Under the pieces are notes generated by a model. It did no database searches, had not been told where the DNA came from, and worked only from the letters and a program-made list of their open reading frames with translations. From Setomelanomma holmii (Eukaryota > Ascomycota > Dothideomycetes > Pleosporales > Phaeosphaeriaceae), in NCBI GenBank assembly GCA_010015745.1, contig ML978202.1, forward strand, positions 1 to 64,000: 64,000 nucleotides of DNA. Reading direction: 5' to 3'. Positions within the stretch are counted from its first letter, which is position 1; each line of letters starts with the position of its first letter. Positions 1 through 11,856 of the stretch are shown piece after piece. A program made the translations under genes and the position numbers.

Positions 1-2
1 GA

Positions 3-338
3 GAGGATCAGAAGCAGGCTAAGCTTCAGGCAGCTCAACAGAGGCGTATAGCAAGGGCAGCAGCTCGCATAGCACGTGAGACTGAGAGGGCTAGGAAGGC
101 TGCTGAACAGGCCTCACGAGCAGCCGCTCGTAGGGCTCAACAACGACTTCAACAAGCTCAAAAAACGTCCCAAAAGCGTAGAAGGCATAGCCTCAAGGCT
201 TCTGTTAAGGCAGCTTCAAAAAAGAGAGCAGCTGCGCAGGCTCAGAGTGGTAGAGTGGCCTCAGGTGCTGCAGCAGCTCCACCACCATCTCAGTCACGAT
301 ATGGCCGAGCAATTAATCTTCCAGCTAAATGTAGATAG
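3..338 (+). pseudogene. C-terminal tail of a pogo/Tc1-mariner-like transposase (partial)
   Basis: The open frame runs in from the left edge of the window and ends at a TAG at 336-338. It encodes about 111 residues that are almost entirely Ala/Arg/Gln/Lys helix (for example AQQRLQQAQK), followed by a small closing motif GRAINLPAKCR. A long basic, Ala/Gln-rich helical tail ending in a G-R-x-I-x-L-P-x-K/R-x-R motif is, to my knowledge, typical of fungal pogo-type DDE transposases with CENP-B-like HTH domains. The catalytic DDE core and HTH domain would lie upstream, outside the window, so completeness cannot be judged. The alternative is another charged-helix protein; the closing motif favours transposase. 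Confidence 0.6.
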
Positions 339-1237
339 CTGTATATATTAATCAAGATATATAGATCTTACTACAAAGAAACATCGCGATGATAGCTATT
401 GTACGTGGCTCAATAGCCTTAAGTATAGGTGCTGTTTTGATGTTCAAGGTGGCTCGAACGGCTGGGTGGCTCGGACGGCCGGGCACTACGGTAGAGCTCA
501 GGTCCAGAGCCCTACCGCTCAAATACGCCAATTACCACTAGTTAGCCGCCTTGCAAGGCTTCGGCAGATCCGAGGTCTAGTCCAGAATACGACCTTGACA
601 GACCTCGCGAACTAACAAGAAATTGCAACTATGGTGTTTATTAGCACGTCAAGTTCAGTGCCCTGGCTCCCAGAAGCATTAAAATTCGAGCTTTGTGGTC
701 TGTTGTTCGAGTGAGGAAAAGGGTAAAGCATTTACAACATCTGAGGGCTACGAGATTGAAAGAATCAAAGAATTTGTCTCCGAGACTTTCGTACCGTTCA
801 TCTGTATACAGGTGTAAGTCGATACCACCTAAATGCATCCATGCAGGACAACCGCACACGCCTATATACGTGTAACATACTGCTATCAACAGTGTCCGAC
901 GAGCCACTTGGCATCCTCGAGGGAGCGTACGCATCGTCCCAGTCGCGCAACACCTCGAAAGTAGCCAATACACACTCGTGAACAGAGACAAAGTGCTCTG
1001 CTCATTCGTTGGGAGAATAGAACAAGCGAATTGCTCCAAGTAAACATCTTATGCAAAGCAGCTGGTCGAAAACTATCGCCTGCAGTGTACACCATCTTCA
1101 TTCAAATTCATACGAAACTTGACATCAACCATGGCACAATTTCATCCACCCCTTGTCCATCCCATCGTCCATCTTTCACCTCTCCACCCTCCCTCTTCAC
1201 CCCGCCGCCACACCTCCCGCAGCCCCAGCAAGCCCCG
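339..1237. other. Intergenic stretch after the transposase tail
   Basis: No convincing coding sequence. Short imperfect repeats of GTGGCTCGAACGG-type at about 450-480 could belong to the transposon 3' flank. Pyrimidine-rich CCACC tracts begin near 1140. Confidence 0.5.
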
Positions 1238-1539
1238 CCCTCGTCCTCGCCCGATCAACCATCATCACCACTAAACCAACCACCAGCGTTGGATCGCACC
1301 CCCCTGCAATGTCGACATGATACTCCCCACTTATCCCCCCCCCAATCTTCTCAATAACACACACAGTCTTCCCATCCAAACTCACCCTCCCTCGTCCTCG
1401 CCCGATCAACCATCATCACCACTAAACCAACCACCAGCGTTGGATCGCACCCCCCTGCAATGGCGACATGATACTCCCCACTTATCCTCACCCCAATCTT
1501 CTCAATAACACACACAGTCTTCCCATCCAAACTCACCCT
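1238..1539. repeat. Recent 151-bp tandem duplication, two copies
   Basis: Copy 1 spans 1238-1388 and copy 2 spans 1389-1539. By eye they differ at only three positions: T/G in CAATGTCGAC versus CAATGGCGAC, and two in the C-run near 1337. The unit is the last ~50 codons of the minus-strand LURP-one-like gene. Since 151 is not a multiple of three, reading frame is lost at the junction. The near identity indicates a recent event. Confidence 0.95.
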
Positions 1540-1984
1540 CCCCTCCTCGCCCTTCCGCGCAGGCACAAACTCCAAATCCACCACCACCACCGGCCTCCCT
1601 TGCTCCGGCGCCGCTTGATTCGCGAGCGTAACCGTCGTGCGTGCCTGGTGAAATGCTCTTAGATGCTCGTTTACTTCGAATAATCTCGGCCCGCCGTCGC
1701 TAGGTTCGATCTTGTAGTAGTGCGATGTGCCCATGCCCTCCTTGCGCAGCGTGTACAGCGCAGTACATGTTTTGGCATCGGTGATGGTGCACCGATGCGA
1801 GAGGCTCATTTTCGAGCTTGTGATGGTGAATATGGGTGTGGTGGGACTGGAGGCGGATGTTACGGTCATGTTGGACAAGAGGGATTCGTCTGTGATGATG
1901 AGGTGGGTGGGCGGGCGTTGTGGAGATGTAAGCAGGGAGGATGGCTAGGCCGGGAGGGCGGATTGGTTGGGGTGTGTTTGGCAT
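1351..1984 (-). pseudogene. LURP-one-like (tubby C-terminal-like fold) protein, frame broken at both ends
   Basis: An ATG at 1984 opens a frame with MPNTPQPIRPPGLAILPAY and ISTTPAH. The family-like continuation LIITDESLLSNMTVTSA sits in another frame, and dropping one CCAC unit from the GGTGGGTGGG run near 1902-1911 would join them. The downstream frame reads through KMSLSHRCTITDAK, TALYTLRKEG, LFEVNEHLRAF and ISGEYHVAIAGGCDPTLVVG, the alternating beta-strand pattern I associate with LURP-one-related (DUF567) proteins. It then runs into the second 151-bp copy, shifts frame and stops at 1351 after an unrelated tail. Alternatively translation could start at the ATG at 1869 and give a shortened protein. 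Function in fungi is not established; no enzymatic role is claimed. Confidence 0.65.
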
Positions 1985-2771
1985 GGTGGGTGGTGGTAGA
2001 GTTTGAAGAGTTGGGAAAAAAGTAAGGTATTACTTCAGGAAGTAGTGTTGTTGTTGCTTCGTTGTATGGACAGGAGTGTGAATTATAAGGACGGGCAGGT
2101 CTTGTGCCGAGTTGGAGCAGTGCAATATCAAGGGAACTATAGTGCTCAAGAGAACGTCAAGGCAGAATTGCTCGACTCCAAGTTTGGTTGGAGTGTGGCT
2201 ATAAATCGTGGATATAGTTGATCTTCTGAGCCCCCCGCTTGTACACGAGCGATGATATTCCGACTGGTACAACCTTGAAGAATCCCTGAACCTAGACAGC
2301 CTGGTCATTCACAGTAAAAAACCGAGCCAACGATCGATTGCTTGAGGCGCAGTGAAAGAACTCGCAAGTCCTTACTCAAGGCGGTAACGTTCGTACGTGG
2401 TAAAGCTGTATGAGGAAGGCGCAACGGCGATCTCACGTACACCAGCCATCGACGCCATTGGCACCACGACTTGTCTTCGCAAAGAGAAAAAAGCTTAACT
2501 ATACGTAGCGTTGCTTGTGCTTTTTTACTTGTATGGCTATTCCGTGTCACTCCTCCTGGACGGTGTGCTGGTGTGGCAGGATACGAGCTTTGTCCGCACG
2601 AGAATGCAGCTTATCACTCATACGTGTTGTCTCCTCAAAGGTCGCATTCTTGGGACCATAGTCCACGACATCCTTGAGCCGTTTGAGCACTGAGAACTTG
2701 ATAATCTGATAAGTGCATATCCGCCCGGCCACCCATTATTTTACGTTCCACAGCATGTCCAACCAATTCTC
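1985..2771. other. Intergenic region
   Basis: No coding sequence or structural RNA recognised. It is the shared upstream/downstream space between two minus-strand genes. Confidence 0.5.
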
Positions 2772-4365
2772 TCATGTCTCCACGACAACCTTGACATCAC
2801 TCATCTCTGCGAATGGTGTCGCGCTATCATTTCCAGCCAAAGCCCACAGCAGAGTCTTCTCCAGAACTCGCCGACCAGCAGGCTCAAGCGGCAGCCAATG
2901 ACCCGCATCCTTGATCAATATGACCTGGCTGGATCCGTTGAGGTAGTCCTTCACGTTATTGAGCCCCAGCTTCTGATCAAATGCCGGATCGCGCTCGCCA
3001 AGGACAAGAGTAGTCGGGGCACGGAGACTTCCGTGCGGGAGACCGTCCATGAGTGAAGCTAGAGTCGATTTCGAGGATAGAGCAGTCTGGGTAAGATCGA
3101 AAAGTGCGGCAGTAGTTTCCAGAGACTTGTCCCATTTGCCCAGAAAGAGACCTTCACGATAGATACGGATCTTCTCCGCCATACCGCGGTCATGGACTCG
3201 GCGCCTCACCGACTCGCCATATCTCATAGTACTCTTTCCCTTAAGATCCTCAAATTGGGATGTGGCTGGACCAGTCGACATGGCCATGGCGTCACCGGCT
3301 TCTTTGGGGTTTAGGCGGTCAAGAAGTTTCTCGTTCTTGCGGGGCTTGCCTTTGCAAAGACTATGCAAAAGTCTAAGGAACCAGTAATTGCCGAAAGTGG
3401 CAAAGAAATTGCTAAATGGCCACGGCAGATGGAAGCAGAAGATGTAGAAGGAGCGGCTGAACTGGGATCGAATCGGACCAAGCTCTCCGGCTGCGGTCCT
3501 TAGCAGGCGCAAACGTGTGGGTGACTGGATCCAGGTGTGGAACATCTGTTTTGCCACGGAGCAGCGAGCAGCGACATTGGACGCGGTGAGATGAGGCTAC
3601 CCTTCAGTCAGCGCGTGCAAGCTACTTCGGGGCTACAATACCCACAATGAAAGCGCTTGTGATGATCCACCGGTCTGCCAGCACGCTTGCTTCTGCAGCC
3701 AGCCGAGCACCTACTACGGCACCCCAGTCATGTGTCATGACGACGAGCTTGCTCTCTTCCTGCAGGAATTGCTTCCTCATGCCAAGTATGAATTCAGCTA
3801 TTGTCTCGAGTATCTCATTCGCACTGTACGCAGGCAGGCCATCGGATCCGCCATAGCCGGGGAGATCGACCGCAATCAAGGTATAGTTGCGCTGCAGCTC
3901 GGAAGACTGGAGGATGTGACGCCAGAGGAGGCAGGAATCGGGGAAGCCTGGCGACATGGGTCAGCGAGCGTTCATCAGGGAAGAGAAAGTCTTGTAGCAT
4001 CGCTTGGGAGCTTACCGTGGATCAAAATAGCCATATTTCGAGGGTTCGAGGCTGGTCCTTCAGCATTGGTTACATAGTGAAGGTTCGTGCCGGTGCTCGT
4101 GGTGAAGAAGGCATGCTTGAAGCCTGGTAGCGGTTGGCCGTTGAGGCTCCAGAATTTCTGCTGTGCTGTCGGGTTTTCAGTAACACGTGTAACCTGGATG
4201 AGTGCTCGACGAACCCGTCGCTAGCTCTTCCCTCTGCTCTTCCGAGTCCTTGGCGAACAACGCGCCGTCCTTGGTGACTGCGGTAAGCCACACGGTCGCA
4301 AGACTAGTGAGGCCGAATCCGAGCTTGAAGCCAGCGGTCGCAATGCTCGTGAGGAAGCTGGTCAT
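2772..4365 (-). CDS. Epoxide-hydrolase-like alpha/beta hydrolase
   Basis: Hydrolase related to soluble epoxide hydrolases. Predicted exons on the minus strand: 4365 to about 4190, about 4190-4016, 3947-3646 and 3596-2772. The splice GTAAGC..CAG at 4015-3948 joins LIH to GFPDSCLLWRH, giving the HGFP oxyanion motif. The splice GTGGGT..TAG at 3645-3597 joins SAFI to PHLTASN. Motifs: HDWGAVVGARLA, with the Asp nucleophile typical of epoxide hydrolases; GERDPAFD region for the acid; GHWLP for the catalytic His. An N-terminal hydrophobic segment (residues about 5-30) may anchor it to membrane. The frame between exon 1 (ends EELATGSSSTHPG) and exon 2 (VTENPTAQQKFW) does not join with a normal-length intron that I can see; an unseen small intron or one-base indel is needed. 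Substrate unknown. Confidence 0.85.
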
Positions 4366-6848
4366 ATTGTCTCGCAGCCTTGAGCTAGACCGTGAAGTCG
4401 TGAAGCCGTGGTCACTCGCGCGTACTAGCGGTCGAATGGTTCAGGCGTTTTTCGTCGTATTCGTTATCGTGAGATTGGAGTGGAGCACGCGCAAACAAAA
4501 CGTCAAGGCGGCTGCCCGCTCTTCGCATCGTGCATCGCGATGTTCCAGCCTTGTCGCAAGGGCAGCAGCGATGCGCATGTGACTGATGATCCATCAAGCG
4601 GCAAGCGCATTGGACGTTCCGACACGCGTCTGGCAGCTGCAACGGAGATTGTAGGGAAGGTGACGATGGCTTGGCCCGAGCTTCCACCGATCTGATCGCT
4701 GCTTCAAATGGTAGGTGCTGAGCTTCACCACGCAGACGCACACAGGTTTTACCATTCTTTGACCCTTTTCAGATACATGTGAAGTCTGTATATCAAGCCG
4801 ACTGGGCTCGTCCAACCACACATAGATTCGTTAAAATATTGCCCACAGCCCTGACTTCTCATCGACCAGGTTCTTCTTGTTATCGCTTCCTAAACCTCGA
4901 ATAAATTCATTAAGAACGCAGCCGTGCTCTAGCGCACTCCAATCTCTCAACAATGAGAGGTACGAATCAGCCCGACACCTACACTCAACAGTTGCCCGGC
5001 CCACGCCCTTCTTCCGCGGCTGGCTTGCCCCTCTCAGACTCCCTTCAGCTCACTATCTTCCAGCACGCCCTGCCGAACACCTAAACACTCACCCACATCC
5101 ATTTCGACTCGACCGTGCGCTCAATGCCGATGGGCTTGGCTGTTCAGAGTCTGCATGAGGTGGCATTCTTGTCCGAGGGAATTTGACACGCATCATCAGG
5201 ATTGGCGCATGCGTTTGTGCGCCTTGTTTGGAAAGCGAAAGGAACTTTGTGTCAAGACCATGCTGCAATGTATATAGACCCGGTACAGTCCCTGTACCGT
5301 AGGAGTGAGATGGAGTCATGGCGACTGCATTGGTTCGAGCGATCACGTACGAATTGTCGGTTGCTGGGTCTGGCGTGGGAATAGCTGAATATACCGGGAA
5401 GCCGTTCACCGTGAAGATGAAAACGTGGAAGAGACACGCCAATTTCTTGCCTTGACTATATAACTCATAAAAGTCGCGAAACCTTCATAAGGATATCGAG
5501 CCTGAACAGAGGTCCTTGCGGTCGCCGCGGGTGTCGTCTCGACGGGTTCTTTCCTCTTTGTATTTTGTTCTCGAAGGTGCGCGAGTTCGAACTCGTCATT
5601 CCTTCGTTTCTGCCCTTTGAATTGTTTTGCCAGAAATAAAGGCGAACGAGAGAAGCCGGGTGAGAGTCAGAATTGATGAAGGCAAAAGATTGTTACGCTG
5701 CGCTATGGCCTTGTGGAAAGACAGGGAAGGACGTTTGGCTTGCATGGAGGAGATGCAATACAACGACTGCCTTGCCCACTCCTCAAATGGCTTTCTCGCC
5801 GAACCATTGTGAAAACAGCATGTTCACTCCACAACAACGCATGAAATATTGCCTACCTTCGCTTGCTCTCCCTTACTTCCACGCCGCCTCCCGCGTTGCC
5901 GTCTCACAGTTGCACAAACCATATCGCAACGTCATATCTCCCATGTGCGACTGAGACACTACGATAACTACAACGTCGCTTCGTAGAACCGCTGCGCATG
6001 CTGTGTTCATGACACATGTCGCCTTGCTTGCTTTCAACATGTCGTGTCGACGTAGTTCGAGTCATTGCGTATTTATGCGCTTCCAATCTTGCGCACTCAG
6101 ACTGATACGCAGCACAAGCAGTATTGAAGTCATCATGCCGTACCCTCACAACGAAATCTCAGCATCGCAGTGTTTTGCGCATGCGTTTTGACGAGTCCCA
6201 TCGCGCAGGAAGATAGTGAAATAGACGTTCGATTAAAGTTGTGGACCCCCAGCCAGCCCTTGCGTGCGCCAGCGAAGCCCATGGCAGTGACGCGTGTCGG
6301 ATGGTGATACCGCTCATTTCCAGTCCGCGCAAATTCATTTCGGGAGCGGGCGCACCGTTGAGCGTCGCAAGGTAAGGGACATGGGAGCGTTGTGGCGATC
6401 GGGCAGGGGTTGAGAGGTTACTTTGACGTCCAATGAGATGGGGGTTATACGTGATGGACACAAGGCTGGCATAGAACTGTGGACCGTGGTAGGATGATTT
6501 TTCGTTGGCGGCGAATCACCAGCACAGCGCGCAGGATGATGAAAACGAAAGCATAGAAAAACGGCGACAAAGGTCAGGCTAAGGCGACTTCGCTGTTGAT
6601 GGCGGCGTCATTCGTCTGATGCATGACAAGGCTGGGGGATCGCAGAGTCAAGACATCACAGGCAAGGTTGACACGATGGTTTGTAGGTTTTCAAGTTCTG
6701 CGATTCTTCAACACCGTCCCCGACTAATTACAATTACCCTCTACGAGACCAAGGATATCTACCATGAATATATGTGTCCGATCCTTTTGCGATGCATCAT
6801 GTAAAGTCATAGCCTACCCGTGGGCATGCTGAATTGAAGATTTGACGT
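4366..6848. other. Gene-poor interval
   Basis: No recognisable protein in either strand; the open frames are short and compositionally mixed. A perfect palindrome CGAGTTCGAACTCG at about 5582-5595 resembles a T-arm but has no tRNA around it. Confidence 0.5.
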
Positions 6849-7624
6849 TTACAAGAAGAAAGCAGCGAAAGCACCAACACCAGCAACGAAGCCAGCGGCG
6901 TTGAGCGAGTTGGCAGCACCAGTGAACTGGGCCGGGGTGGAGGGCTTGCTGTACGAGCTATCATACTGTTAGTGAATGCTTTGGATGTGCGATTGATAGA
7001 GTAAACTTACCCAGTGCCAGTGGGGTAGACGGGCTTGGGGGGAACACCAGTGCCAGCGGGCTTGGATGGGTAAGGAGCAGGAGCCGAGCCAGATGGGTAA
7101 GGAGCAGGGGCCGAGCCGGAAGGCTTGCTGCCTGGGCCGGAAGGCTTAGCTCCAGTGGGGTAGGCAGGGCCGGTGGGGTAGGGGACAGTGACGGTGATGG
7201 TGGTGGAGCTGAGGCAGGACGACTCCTGACCCTGGACAGGCTTGGAAGAGGAGGGCTTGGCCGGGGGAGAAGAGACCGGGTAGACGGGGTACTCTGGGGC
7301 CTTGGAGGAAGGCTTGGCCGGAGCAGAGGAAACTGGGTACGCTGGGTACTCAGGAGCCTTGCTGGAGGGCTTGGCCGGAGCAGAGCTGACAGGGTAGGCA
7401 GGGTACTCGGGAGCCTTGGAGGAAGGCTTGGAGGAGGAGACTGGGTAAGCCGGGTACTCAGGAGCCTTGCTGGAGGACGAGGCAACTGGGTAGCTGGGGT
7501 ACTCAGGGTAGGCGGGGGTGGGGGTAGGAGTGGGAGTAGCAACTGGGTACTCTCCGTATCCGTAGCCGGGGACGGCGGCAGCAATGCTGGCGAAAGCAGC
7601 GACGGCGGCAATGGTGTAACGCAT
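6849..7624 (-). CDS. GPI-anchored, Pro/Ser/Tyr-rich cell wall protein with tandem repeats
   Basis: Two exons: 7624-7011 and 6957-6849, with a 53-bp intron (GTAAGT..TAG). The product is about 240 aa. It begins with a signal peptide (MRYTIAAVAAFASIAAAVPG, cleavage likely after AAA). The middle is built from about four repeats containing APEYPAYPV, separated by SSAPAKPSSK linkers. A single Cys sits in SSCLSSTTITVTV, and a Ser/Pro-rich stalk follows. Exon 2 adds a Ser/Asn omega-site region (TGAANS) and a hydrophobic tail ending FAAFFL, the classic GPI-attachment signal. It would be secreted, heavily O-glycosylated and tethered to membrane or wall. Length is expected to vary between strains because of the repeats. 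The intron places the GPI signal in a separate exon. Confidence 0.85.
7257..7500 (-). repeat. 57-bp in-frame repeats within the GPI-protein gene
   Basis: About four copies of a 19-codon unit encoding PEYPAYPV plus a linker. Two central copies are nearly identical; outer copies differ in linker length (SSSKPSSKA) or one residue (PEYPVYPV). In-frame minisatellites of this type drive length variation in fungal wall proteins. Confidence 0.8.
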
Positions 7625-10600
7625 TTTGATTGATTGGGTGGGTTGAACTTGGGTAAGTTAAGAAGGTGGTTGGGTGAGTTGGCGAGTTGGAATTATTATT
7701 AAGGATAGTAGTAGTTGGTAACAACGAATGGACAGACCGAAGGGTCAAAGGACTTGAGCTGATGAGTTGGCTGGTGAAGTGGAGAGGAAAACAGCTCTGG
7801 GAAGTTCAGATGTCTTATGTACAGTAGGGAGATTGCAGCACGGTAGCGCGGACCGGAAACAAATGGCCACTGAAAGGGGGAGACAGGTCGGGCGTCCAGG
7901 GGCTGGTTCCGCTCGGGCGCTGTGAGTGGACTGGCGGATGTTTGTGCTAATGCAGGAACAACACTACCCTGGCCCAACGCTGGCCACTCACCAGCCGTGC
8001 GTTCCTGACGCTAGGCCTCGATCGGCGGGTTGGTCATGAATAGCTTTGGTGGCTGCTCGTGTTGCAGTAATTGAACGGGCCCCGGTGTTGCAAGTGGTGC
8101 ATGCTGTTGGAGGCTCTGTTATTGCGTGCGGCAGGTCAGCCCGGCGGTTATTCCTCGCAGGTGCGCTCCCATAGGACGTCAGCAAAACACATGGTCATTT
8201 GGCCTGTAGAGTGAGCGGCAGAGCGAGCTGGCCTGCGATGGTTCCGCGGTGTTCGACTCGAAACGCTTGAGCCCCTCGACCAGGTGACCGAATGGGGAAG
8301 TATCTTCAAGGGCCTCCCTTATCTTGCTAGGGCCGTTAGATGCTTGGCCACCGAGCAAGGCGAGCGACATGGGGGTTTGCCCTCGAGAGCAGTGACCGAT
8401 GCGGTGTCCTCGAGCGTCCTTGAATGGTTCTGCGAAGTTTCAGCGTCGCAGAAGCTGCATGGGTGGGCCAGTGTAGCAATCGCTATTTTCCCGACACGAC
8501 CTCACCGCCCTTCACGTGCCTCGAGTTGCATGAAACGAAACGACTCGGTGTGGTAAATTTCTGCGTACTGCATCACACGTCGCACGCGATGCATGACGCC
8601 TGGCGCGCGCTGGATCGCTCCGAGTTGGTGTAGAATTGGCGCTGCTGCACGCTGTGGGCGCCGTGTGCAAGGCGAACATCGGCTGGAGGCGCTGAGACCC
8701 CCGAATCGATAGCATGAAATGCCAAGACCAAGAAGTGGAGACTAAGCATTGGCCGCACCCACACACTTTCCCCTTTCGGCTCTTCCTTCTCCACACCATT
8801 TCGGTATCCACCATCCAGCGCGCTTCGTTCACGGCCCACACCATTCAGCTACGAGATGCCGTCATTGCTTGGTCTCGCGCGCATCGCCTAGGCTCACTCC
8901 AGCGCGATCCAGCCACTCTGTCCGTGGCAACGGCCTGGCACGTTCCTCATCGCCCGCGCATGCTGACCGCCTCCTTCACGAGAAGCAATTTTGCACGTGC
9001 CGCAGTCAGTGCATTCATCCAGAAACACGGCAAATCGCCTCGGCCAGCGTGAAGTTTGAACTCTGAGGTTGTGCCCAATGGCAGGGCTGGCCCCCTGAAA
9101 CTCAATGTAGATCTCGCCAATGCAGCATGCGAACTGTGACAAAAACAGAACGTTAACAGCACGGCTCGAAAGCTTGGTGCAGAAGCGAAATGAGGCTGCC
9201 AGATCCAACCATATCGATTCGGGGCCCATGTACAAGCGCTGCTGAATTGGTGTAAATGACCGGCTGGCGCCATCGTGTGATGTCGAAATGAGCAACACCG
9301 GTCACTGGCCGAGACTGTTCATCTTCATCTTACGGTAAGCTTGCCGATGAGCTTGCACCCGCCTCGATTGCAGTCCGTTCTTTTTGCCTCCCCCTTATCC
9401 GAAAGGTTGCTATCGTGCTCAATCTCCCTTGCGAGCTCCTAACCTTCTTCAATCTCGCCGACAGTATCGAGGAGGCCCCGACAAAGACACCGGCCATCCT
9501 CTTCCAAGGAGCTCCTGGACATGCCTTTCCACGACGTTGCGCGGATTCTTCACACAACAACGTTTGCGCAACGCGCCGCAGTGCGTTGTAACAGCGCCCA
9601 CGTTCAGCAAAGTCCCACAGGTTGCCGGCAACACCGCGATCACGACATGTTATACCAGCAACAATGGCCATTGACCCAACATCGGCCGCTCTGCCACCCG
9701 TGTATTATCCACTGGACCTCAGTATTTCCGAGCTCAGGAATCGCCACCATATCTGATATCGCTTCTTCTCATCTGGACACAGAACCTTGTGCCATCGCAA
9801 AATTATTTGCTATGCTTTATACTCCAGGTCTCCATCAAGTTTTATCTAGCATCAAGATCTTTCCCAGAGAAGGCCCACTCCTCTCTTGTGTATCAGCGCA
9901 GCTGATTGTTTATGCGTCTCTCATCTCGTTCTTCAACCTATTCAGGGTTGATAAGTCTCGTCGTCTGGGTCTCACTTCAGCATGTTCCGCATGTCCATTG
10001 TGCTTGCTACTCCTCTGGTCGTATGCCTGATACCATTTTTCTGGACTTCAACATGGTTCTCCGGCATTGAAGCTGTTTCGATATACCATCCACTCCTGGC
10101 CCACTCCTCCGACGCTCGGCAATACACGAGTAGACACTCATGGCATACTACCACGTTCTACAAGTACATGCAGGTTCAAATCACACCAATCGGCCGAGAG
10201 CGCTGCCGCAGATATGTGCCGTCGTCCGACGATTCATCAATCACCAGCTTCCCAGTAATGCATTCACTAAAGAACCTCTTCCCATCATCGGCAACGCTCA
10301 ATGACGTTTGGTCTGCATGCTTCAATCCGACTTTTCTCCGTGGACCATGCAAACAGCAGCAGCCAAATTAGGTAATCTTATCGATACTTGCGTCTCCTAC
10401 CTGCCTTGATCATCAGCAACTGATCTTTGTCCTTCGATTCGCTCAACTTCCGCTCGAATTTCATGTTAGAGACCCTCAGGAGGATGTAGCGGTAAACCAC
10501 ATCATCCCTACACTCTTCTGGTTGTTCTAGGAGCAGGTTCATTCGCTGTTTTGAATCTGAACGACTCAACTCAACAAGCCACAAAATCAAGATCGGCCTT

Positions 10601-10882
10601 GTTACCCTGGACTTTGTCTGCACCTCACGCCCGTGCGCCTAGGTTGACTTCACCTTACTTTAAAAAGTCCTTCAGCTTACCTTCGCCTCCGCCTACAAAC
10701 CGTTTCCTGCGAAGCAAGCAGCAATCGCTCCTGTCCAATACAACGTTGACGACCGCCGCGAAGTTTATAACGTACTTCATGCAGCTTTGCTAGCTGTATG
10801 TCTTTTCCATTCGAACGACACCATCACTTCTCCGTGTTCTGTACCAACCGTGGGTTTAGGTTGCAACGCACAAGGCGCAAAA
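7625..10882. other. Long gene-poor interval
   Basis: No recognised gene. Several open frames of 90-170 codons occur on both strands but overlap each other, lack recognisable motifs and look like chance. A short open stretch near 9664-9754 (YPLDLSISELRNRH) resembles one at about 13595-13650 (HPLDLTISDEF), which may be coincidence. Confidence 0.4.
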
Positions 10883-11255
10883 ATGTCGTTGGATCAATTC
10901 TCAAGTCATCACTCACACCAGCCGGTCACACCATCTTTGCAAGGACAAGCACAATTCATTCGTGATTGACAACGTTCTCGTACGCTCTACTATCGGGACC
11001 AATACCACAATCATACAAGCAACCAAGCAGACCGTATCGCCGCCCGAGACCGCCATTGGCACCCAGCCGACCACTCCGGCGGTTCATACCTTTGGCATTT
11101 CTTGGGATCAAGATGAGCTACTTCTCCAACTCGTACAAGACCACCCTCTCGAGGAGATACAGAAGTTCCACTTCTCAGCATTTACCGTCAATCGGCTCAA
11201 GAACATCCTAGCTCATGCGCAAAGCCGAGCGCCGAGAAACAGCCGGCGAACATGA
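10883..11255 (+). CDS. Small predicted helix-turn-helix-like protein
   Basis: Unrecognised gene. An ATG at 10883 (MSLDQFSSHHSHQ) gives exon 1 to 10961. A GTGATT..ATACAAG intron (10962-11019, 58 bp) joins in frame to 11020-11255 for a predicted 104 aa. The C-terminal part reads GISWDQDELLLQLVQDHP, EEIQKFHFSAFTVNRLKNIL. This W-x(3)-D-x-LL..EEI..F.....N.LK..L layout resembles Myb/SANT-like three-helix domains and the neighbour at 11857-12303. No ATG precedes the second part in its own frame, which is why the intron is proposed. Function not assigned; DNA binding is only a guess. Confidence 0.45.
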
Positions 11256-11856
11256 TGTGAAGGACGAGTTTGTCGACGAAGGCGTTGCGCTGCGCCGTGG
11301 GGCAAGCCACTCTGGGAGGGCACCACGTCCAAGTGGGAGAGTAAGAGCAAGCCAGGCATTGTATGGTTGCCAGAGGAAGAGCGCCCGGACATGGAGGAGT
11401 TTTTGTGCACTCACGGAAAGTCTCCTGGCAAATGAAGTATGATCCGCAAGCAGCCTTAGAAGATGGGTCGAATTTGGCCGTGCAATAGGGTCGGTAGAAA
11501 TCTGCAATGACATGTGCTTTGCAAAAGGCTGGCGCCCCTCTTTTTCGTTAACTGACATTGCTGATACAGTCGCCCTTCTTCTCAAGACCAAGGGGAAAAG
11601 GTTGAAGCCATGAAGACCTGCTAAGTATTGCGTGCTCTACGCACTGGGTTCCGAGACCTATTTGTACACATTCAGGCAGCGTTCCAAATGATTTTGCCCA
11701 AAGCGATTCGCTAGATGCGATGTTTGACCACAGTACACACGTCAGCTGGCCACGATCTACTATTTGCTTGGAATCATTCGCTTCAGTCTGGGAAGCACTA
11801 CGCACAACTTGATACCGCAATTCAACACCAGACGCTCACCTCCAGTGGGACTGAAT

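Noticed and set aside
5575..5600. CGAGTTCGAACTCG palindrome resembling a tRNA T-arm
   Set aside because: No A box, acceptor stem or anticodon arm can be folded around it.
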